Source of the DNA: Trichobilharzia szidati
Taxonomy: Eukaryota; Platyhelminthes; Trematoda; Strigeidida; Schistosomatidae
Reading direction: 5' to 3'
NCBI GenBank assembly: GCA_944472155.2
Contig: OX235272.1
Coordinates: 15,360,354-15,424,353 of the forward strand
DNA: 64,000 nt
Part shown: piece by piece, positions 57,843 to 64,000 of the stretch
Position numbering within the stretch: the stretch's first letter is position 1
Layout: each line of letters begins with the position of its first letter
Notes under the pieces: model-generated
Told to the model about the DNA's origin: nothing
Database searches by the model: none
Seen by the model: only the letters and a program-made list of their open reading frames with translations
Position numbers and translations under genes: made by a program

Positions 57843-58895
57843 ATCGACGATTGCATTTCAAACTGTCATGGACTGGATGATGAACTAGAATTTTGGAAGC
57901 GAGAAGGCAGGAATACGTTTGACTGATAAAAAGACTCTAGAAGACCTGGACTTCGCGGATGATTTAGTTGCAGTGCCATATAATCTCGAAGACCTGCAGA
58001 TGAAAACCAACATGTTGACAGGAGAGACAGGACGTTAAGTGAAAATAGAGAAGACGGAGGGGATGAAGATAACCAACCAACATTAGAAAGCACCAATCGA
58101 TATCAACGAGATAAATTTGAGAGAGGTCACTTCTTTCAGCAGGATCATTTTAACTATAGAGAGACACATATATAAGGATATCAGAACCAGTCAGGATCGG
58201 ATATAGGTCTTCATTACACAGAAATCTGTGTGCAAATCTGCTGCACTGTGCGTCGGTGGCACAGTGGTTAGGACTCTCGCCGACCATGCACATGGTCCGG
58301 GGTTCGAGCCCCTGCCGGCGCACACCCGATATCTATGGTATGCCTGAATTTGGGCAACCGATATCCATGCTGAAAATTCCACACTTGTACTGAAAATACG
58401 GTGTGGAATCAAGCTGTAAATCAAAAATATCAAAAAAAAAGAATAATTGAATAGGATTTTCAACACTAATGCCGAATCAGCTTTTTCTGTGTAGTTCAGA
58501 AGCTTGACGCTCGACGGAAAACATCCCGACAAGGCTACTGAAGGCTTTTAATTAGCAGCTGCCTTCACGCTGCTCCATGCTGAAGATGAGATGACTGGTA
58601 CCAGCAACGAACTAGCTAACAAGTTTGCAAGAAGAACTGGAGATGGATTGGATACACTCTAAGAAGACCGTTGAGTGCTATCACGTGTTAGGCACGCTTG
58701 AATGGGAAATGCCGAGTCAGGCGTCTGAGTGTGACATAGAGGAGATTAAGTTCAGAAGAAATGATAGCTTACACGCAGTCGTGTATCCAGCTAAAAGAGG
58801 ACTATAAAGAACAGGATGAACAAAGGAAGTGCGCTGTTGAAGCCCTATGTCCCCCTTGGAACCACAGGGAGTAATAATAATAATAATAATAATGA
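57843..58895 (+). mobile_element. Divergent RTE copy interrupted by SINE-B
   Basis: Text LDFADDLVAVPYNLEDLQMK near 57945, C-terminal WRWIGYTLRRP-like text near 58640 and a 3' end GAAGCCCTATGTCCCCCTTG at 58838 with an AAT tail. The SINE-B at 58247-58440 splits it. It abuts the PLE target-site duplication on the left. Confidence 0.75.
58247..58440 (+). mobile_element. SINE-B copy
   Basis: Head GTGCGTCGGTGGCACAGTGG with GACCATGCACATGGTC, box B GGTTCGAGCCC, tail ATGCTGAAAATTCCACACTT and GGTGTGGAATCAAGC, A-rich end. Inserted into the RTE at 57843-58895. Confidence 0.8.
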
Positions 58896-59149
58896 ATACT
58901 ATCTGCAGTATTTCGGCAATCGTAGGAGAAACTCAGAGGCTGACTTTCTCGGTCTTCTTGTAATATATCAGCTGTAGTTGGAAAGGTCAAAACTGTGACT
59001 GATTGTCTCAAGATGATTTACATAGAAAACTATATACTACTGATTGACTGAGATGAGTAGTTGTACACCACTCACACCAACTGATACCGCATACTAGCCA
59101 GAACGGGTGATCTAAGCATCAGATTGTCTTTTTGCTCGTTTTGGGCCAA

Positions 59150-59460
59150 GCTCATCAGTGGTGTCGGTCGGTTGGTTTTTGACATAGAACTTTGCACATA
59201 TATGCGGAAGTTCGAGTCGCCACACAGCTTATCTTTTCATGTCTTCCGCTCTCAATGGCCAGGTCTCACAGTCATAAAGGAGGATGGAGCGGACTGCTGA
59301 GCAGTACACACGCCCTTTGGTCGATAGTCGGATATCACGTCTACTAAGCCAGAGACGGCGTAAACTGGCATATGCGAACCTAGCCCTCTGTATTCGTGCT
59401 GAAATTTCGACGGTGGTGTGTCCAATCATAGGGTGACTAGAGCTGATTTACAGATGCATA
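59150..59460 (-). mobile_element. LINE-D RT C-terminus
   Basis: Minus strand: ARIQRARFAYASLRRLWLSR, DIRLSTKGRVYCSAVRSILL, YDCETWPLRAEDMKR. This is the post-RT segment of a non-LTR retroposon distinct from the RTE copies. It stops 130 nt before the second N gap. Confidence 0.7.
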
Positions 59461-59591
59461 GATACATTTTAGGCATTTATGTGGGAGAGGCCAAAGCATC
59501 CGTCTCCAGATGAATGGTTGGCTCTTCCACATAGTGGAGGAATTCGGGTGAACATTTGAGTAGGTTACACACTTCTATATATGTGGATGTA

Positions 59592-60087
59592 NNNNNNNNN
59601 NNNNNNNNNNNNNNNNNNNNNNNNNNNNNNNNNNNNNNNNNNNNNNNNNNNNNNNNNNNNNNNNNNNNNNNNNNNNNNNNNNNNNNNNNNNNNNNNNNNN
59701 NNNNNNNNNNNNNNNNNNNNNNNNNNNNNNNNNNNNNNNNNNNNNNNNNNNNNNNNNNNNNNNNNNNNNNNNNNNNNNNNNNNNNNNNNNNNNNNNNNNN
59801 NNNNNNNNNNNNNNNNNNNNNNNNNNNNNNNNNNNNNNNNNNNNNNNNNNNNNNNNNNNNNNNNNNNNNNNNNNNNNNNNNNNNNNNNNNNNNNNNNNNN
59901 NNNNNNNNNNNNNNNNNNNNNNNNNNNNNNNNNNNNNNNNNNNNNNNNNNNNNNNNNNNNNNNNNNNNNNNNNNNNNNNNNNNNNNNNNNNNNNNNNNNN
60001 NNNNNNNNNNNNNNNNNNNNNNNNNNNNNNNNNNNNNNNNNNNNNNNNNNNNNNNNNNNNNNNNNNNNNNNNNNNNNNNNNNNNNNN
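59592..60087. other. Assembly gap (496 N)
   Basis: Run of undetermined bases between a LINE-D fragment and SINE-H-like repeats, within the span between the duplication arms. Confidence 0.99.
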
Positions 60088-60257
60088 TACAATATGTTTG
60101 AATGTAAACTGAGGACGCCAAACAATATCATTCTTCTCATCCAGTAGGTGGTGTGGAGGTCAGCTGTTTTATGAATTCACCAGTTTTATAGGATTTGTGA
60201 GGATTGGAACTAATTTAACTTCAATTACGTTACTCTATCACGAAACAACATCAAGGA

Positions 60258-60650
60258 GAGAGACCTTTACAAATTAGGGACCACTTGAAAGACGTTTCGT
60301 TCTATTCTGGGACTCATTATCAGTGGGCACACATGACCACACCACGGATCGAACCCACGAGACTAAGTTCACTGATCATTCAGCCACTTGGGCTAGAATT
60401 CCATAATCCCTAAATTATAACGTCGTCAATTTGAGACATAACACTACCCTCACCAATGCCTTCCATGAGCATGAAATTCACTTTGACTCTGCTGGTCATG
60501 ACTGTCTTGAGGCGGTAAGTCACAGGTTCAATTCCTGGTACGATAGTAGATACTAATTCTTGAAGAGTCCCAAAACAGGTCGAAGCAGCCGTCCATTCCT
60601 CTATCGTTTTCAATAATCTCTCTAAATGATGCTGGTTTGCTACCAGTTAG
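60258..60650. mobile_element. Two SINE-H-like copies, opposite orientation
   Basis: 60258-60420 reverse (minus strand CCACTGATAATGAGTCCC, then GAACGAAACGTC); 60465-60650 forward with box B GGTTCAATTCC and TTGAAGAGTCCCAAAACAGG. Both are divergent from the main family. Confidence 0.55.
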
Positions 60651-61115
60651 TTACCAGTTTCAGTTGTAAACTCTTTCAAATTCCTTGTGAAGTTCTATGT
60701 AATAGCAAACGAAAGCACTGTCAGATACACTTGGAAATACTATTAGAGAACATATAACCAGTAGTGACTGGCATGTCATTAGAAAAAACATTACAGAGGA
60801 TTACATTTCAAAGAATGACTTAATAAGCGACACGTTTATAGCTTAAGTGCTTTGCCCAGTACTGAAATTTCAATACAAGGATTATTATTTGTTTGACATT
60901 TACTGTATGTTGCCTCAATAAACATCACATCACCTCTGCTACTACAGCTGTTTTCCTTGAATATTAGATAGTGTGCATGAGAACAGCTAAACGTCTCAGA
61001 GAAATTTAAGTGATTATAATAAATATAAAATAATTTTACCCACCGAGATATACGTAAAACTCTAAGGAAGGTATAGGAGAACAAATAATCATTCACAAAG
61101 TAACCGTCAACTTAC

Positions 61116-61227
61116 AGGAGCTGGTTGAGGAAGAAATATTTCAATTCCATCCCCTCCACGAAACTCTAGATAACCAGCATTATCATATCTCCGTGTGGTA
61201 TACTGAAGAAGATGACATTTATCTATG
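61116..61227 (-). CDS. Inverted second copy of the unidentified exon
   Basis: Minus-strand copy of the 112-nt exon at 52199-52310, with the same acceptor and GTAAGTT donor intact. The two differ at a His codon (CAC/CAT) and a Gly codon (GGC/GGG), so the proteins are identical, while the surrounding intron sequence differs by substitutions and indels. It lies in the right arm of the inverted duplication. It may belong to a paralogous gene on the minus strand or be a gene fragment; no second exon was found beyond it toward lower coordinates before the N gap. Confidence 0.6.
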
Positions 61228-61786
61228 CTTTAGTGAAGAAAATATAATAAAAAGAATAACAGTGATAAAAACTTAAAGAGTTGCAAACATATATATATGT
61301 ATATAATGACTATAAATCTCACACAAAAGTGGATAACTTCACACCTATGCGCTCACTAACAGCCAGCTTTTTCACTCAGATTGTGGTTTAGCATTACTTT
61401 AAACCTCAGCTTGTCAACCGTATAGCTAAGTGAAACAATCAGCAAACAAAGCGTACCTTCCCAATAATAAATGACGGTGTGTTTTCATGGTTTATCAAAG
61501 TCCCTTATGTATCTTATGTATTTATCGGCCTTATTCCAGTGGATACGTTAATAATAATAAAGATGTATTTGCAAGAGTGTCTAGTACGATAAACCTCTAC
61601 ACTGTAACGGCAGAAGACAAGAGACTCGACAACGGCATGTCTGTTTGGAATTTAGCATTTCTATATACCGAAGTTGTTTACACCTTATCTCCAAATCCTC
61701 ATTTGCACAGATCTTCGATGTTGTGCTACTTCTTTCCTTTGTAGTATGTTTCTTTGTCTTCCTTTTCACGTCTCCCGTGTTTTAAT

Positions 61787-62770
61787 AATAATAATAATAA
61801 TTTGCTTTATTCCAGAAACAGTACTGGTGGTACAGTGTGGAATTTTCAGCACATGTCTACAATATTTGCATCTAATTTCATCCAACGTTTAAAAGGAGTA
61901 TTAAACAAACAAAAAAAGAATAAATCTAAAGACAAGAACAGCAAAATAAACAAACAAAAAAAACAGGATTAAAACAAAAACTAATTTTAAAAAATGCGAA
62001 AAAATACCAAGAAGTAGAAAGGAAAATAAACACCATACAATAATAACTCAGTATTGGGTAGTGGAAGCTATGATATGATTATGCATGGTGACAGTAAAGC
62101 TGTAGTCATATAAGAAGTTATGAAATGATATTTGAGAATGTCTATCGCCAAGATGATCAGTTAATTTGGTTGAAACAACACTAAGCAATCATAAAATAAC
62201 ATTTCAGGGTTGTTGTTTTGTTTTTTATTGTCGGGTCTAATGCAGTGTTTGCAGTGGTAGTGTGAGTAATCCTGAATAATATAAAATTTTTAAGGTGGTG
62301 ACTATGGCGTTCACAACCAAGATTGTCAGTTAATGTTGCCAAACAAAAAAAAAAAACAACAACCACAAAACTAATAATTACATGATGGTTAATGACAGGA
62401 CAATTTTGTAATACTCATAGTGCTAATATAGTCGGAACCAGTAGTTACACGAAAGAAGGAATAGAGTAAAGTACAAAATGTAAGCCAATGTTAATAATTT
62501 AGGTAGCTAAGTATGTTTAAGAAGGAGTTCACTATAGAATACAAAATAAGAGAGAAATAAAAGAGCCTAAAATTATCTCGTTAATGACAAAGTAAGTCAT
62601 AGGTTTCGCGCTTAACATTGTCTCTGTCACTTAGAACACGGGCCAAATATGGTATCGTTGAGTTCCTGTACTTGGTTGTACGAGCATAGATTATTTTATA
62701 CTGATTTCTGGTTTTACTTGATGAGATACAAGACGAGAGTTGGGAATAGAGGGGGTGTTGGGCGTCAGAG
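61787..62770 (-). mobile_element. LINE-E copy in the right duplication arm
   Basis: Minus strand: RNQYKIIYARTTKYRNSTIP and YLARVLSDRDNVK at 62730-62600, then a 500-nt 3' region, ending in the ATT tail at 61787. The C-terminal text recalls non-LTR retroposon ends (YARTxKYRNSxxPYLARxL); clade not determined. Confidence 0.62.
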
Positions 62771-62861
62771 AGTGTGGTTTTAGACCATTTTTCACATATA
62801 TTCAGATGCGCTATGTTTACTCATATTCCCGTAACTCTAAATTTGTCTAATTTCGGCTGAT

Positions 62862-63685
62862 TATTATTGTTTCCTTTAATTCTTACAGGAACATAGGGCT
62901 TCAGCCACGCGTCTCCATTGCCTTCGGTTCTCTGCTACAGTCTTCATCTGACTCCAAGTCTCCCCACACGTTTTCATCTCCTCTTCACATGACCTCCTCC
63001 AAGTCACCCACCCTCGCACTGACGACCAACTAGCCGCTTCCAATACAGTCGGGTTCCACTCGAGCAATGGATTGTCTAGTGATGTCACTTGATGGTTTGT
63101 TTCTTCAGAGTATGGACAGCCAATCAATCCATCTCTATTTCTTCCTGCCTATTTGTTTCACAATCGGTTCCTGCTGAGTTGGCTGGTTCGCTCATTGCCA
63201 GGGATCTCTCTCTGTTGCTGATCTTTCCTGGCCGGCCATCTGATCTTGAGTGGTATTGAGCGAAGACAACTAGCTGTTGATGAAGGTGTGTAGTTTATTT
63301 GAGATGGTCTTTATGACGCGCAGTGCAAGTCTCTGATCCATCCGTATAGTGAGTAGCACTGACTGACTTCACATTGGAGTTGAAAATCCGGATCTTGTTT
63401 ATGATGTTGAGTGCTGTTGATCTCCGCTCAGACTTGAGAGTAGTGAAAGCTTGTCTTGCTTTTCCGATCCTCGCTGTTTTGATATCCTCGTCAGTTCCGT
63501 TGGCCTGTAGTTGAAACGATGCTTCCCAGGTCGGTTGGTGAAGGAGGTTGTTTCTTTCAGGTTCCTTCCATTTATGCTGGCTGATTGTTGTCTGTTGTTG
63601 TTGTTGCTGTTGGTGGTGTTTTCCAGGAATCTTCATCACCTCTGTTTTCTCTATGTTCACCTGAAGTCTTAGAAGCATCAAAGAT
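62862..63685 (-). mobile_element. RTE-B LINE copy inside the right duplication arm
   Basis: 3' end at about 62878; text RGWVTWRRSCEEEMKTCGET, IGKARQAFTTLKS, up to LQVNIEKTEVMKI near 63665. The flanks on both sides align to continuous sequence around 50470-50480 in the left arm, which gives the empty site. Confidence 0.86.
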
Positions 63686-64000
63686 AGGACTGATATTATC
63701 CTATAAATTTAGAATAGTTATATTTTGTAGTTATCGTGCATCTATTGCGCCTTTTGTACTTCCCATTGCTTATAAATTCTTAACTCTTCAAGCTTACTAG
63801 GGGATTTAGCTTCTGTGAATGTCGTTTATAATCAAATATTCAACACTCCTGTTAACTATTTCAGCTGTTGTTTGCGACGGTTGAAGATCTCTTCTCAGCA
63901 TTCCATCTTCTCTGCTGTTTTCTCATTCCTGTACTATTGCTATTGTTACTATGGTTAACATTGTGATTATCCATGGCAGTAGTTAGTTAGTTAGCACATT

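Larger units (their letters stand above)
61020..64000 (-). repeat. Inverted segmental duplication, right arm
   Basis: Reverse counterpart of 50159-52427. Block B' is 61020-61778 and block A' is about 62800-62858 plus 63690-63999. Block A' is split by an RTE insertion (62862-63685) that the left arm lacks, and a LINE-E copy (about 61787-62770) separates B' from A'. The homology runs to the window end, so the duplication may continue past it. Confidence 0.8.

Noticed and set aside
1..64000. Bacterial-type systems (CRISPR arrays, operons, toxin-antitoxin pairs, prophage)
   Set aside because: No spaced short direct repeats, no co-directional gene clusters and no ribosome binding sites; introns and non-LTR/PLE retroelements show a metazoan genome.

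Overview
The window looks like intergenic and intronic DNA of a digenean flatworm, most likely a schistosomatid. It is AT-rich, has spliced exons with GT-AG borders, and carries short tRNA-headed retroposons with hammerhead-like motifs resembling schistosome Sm-alpha elements, SR2/RTE-type LINEs and many Penelope-like elements (PLEs). The organism call is inference from repeat content; no rRNA or mitochondrial marker is present. No bacterial features (operons, Shine-Dalgarno sites, CRISPR) were seen.

Host genes. (1) On the minus strand, five exons between 27.9 and 6.3 kb join in phase into the C-terminal part of a Delta/Jagged-type Notch ligand: DSL domain (27751-27875), one EGF repeat (21654-21776), two EGF repeats (14361-14710), a transmembrane helix (11498-11592) and a cytoplasmic tail (7003 to 6673 or 6322). 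Signal peptide and N-terminal exons were not found and should lie above 27.9 kb. All four introns (2.8-6.9 kb) are filled with retroelements. (2) On the plus strand, two in-phase exons at 52199-52310 and 56084-56247 belong to a conserved-looking gene I cannot name. The first exon is repeated in inverse orientation at 61116-61227 inside an inverted segmental duplication (about 50.2-52.4 kb against 61.0-64.0 kb).

Mobile DNA is most of the rest. RTE-type LINE copies (endonuclease, RT, common 3' end) occur about every 3 kb, nearly all 5' truncated or internally deleted. At least four PLE lineages with RT and GIY-YIG remnants occur, several as fold-back copies. A further LINE ('LINE-E', ATT tail) is seen four times. 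Three tRNA-headed SINE groups are present: SINE-A (tRNA head, RTE leader, RTE 3' end), SINE-B (same head, tail like LINE-E), and hammerhead-bearing SINE-H and SINE-C.

How they fit together. The SINE tails match the 3' ends of LINEs in the same window, which suggests the LINEs mobilise them. SINE-H, SINE-C and the PLEs carry type I hammerhead-like folds with self-complementary stem III. Target-site duplications and nesting give a relative insertion order at several loci. Two N gaps (29801-30294, 59592-60087) break the assembly.
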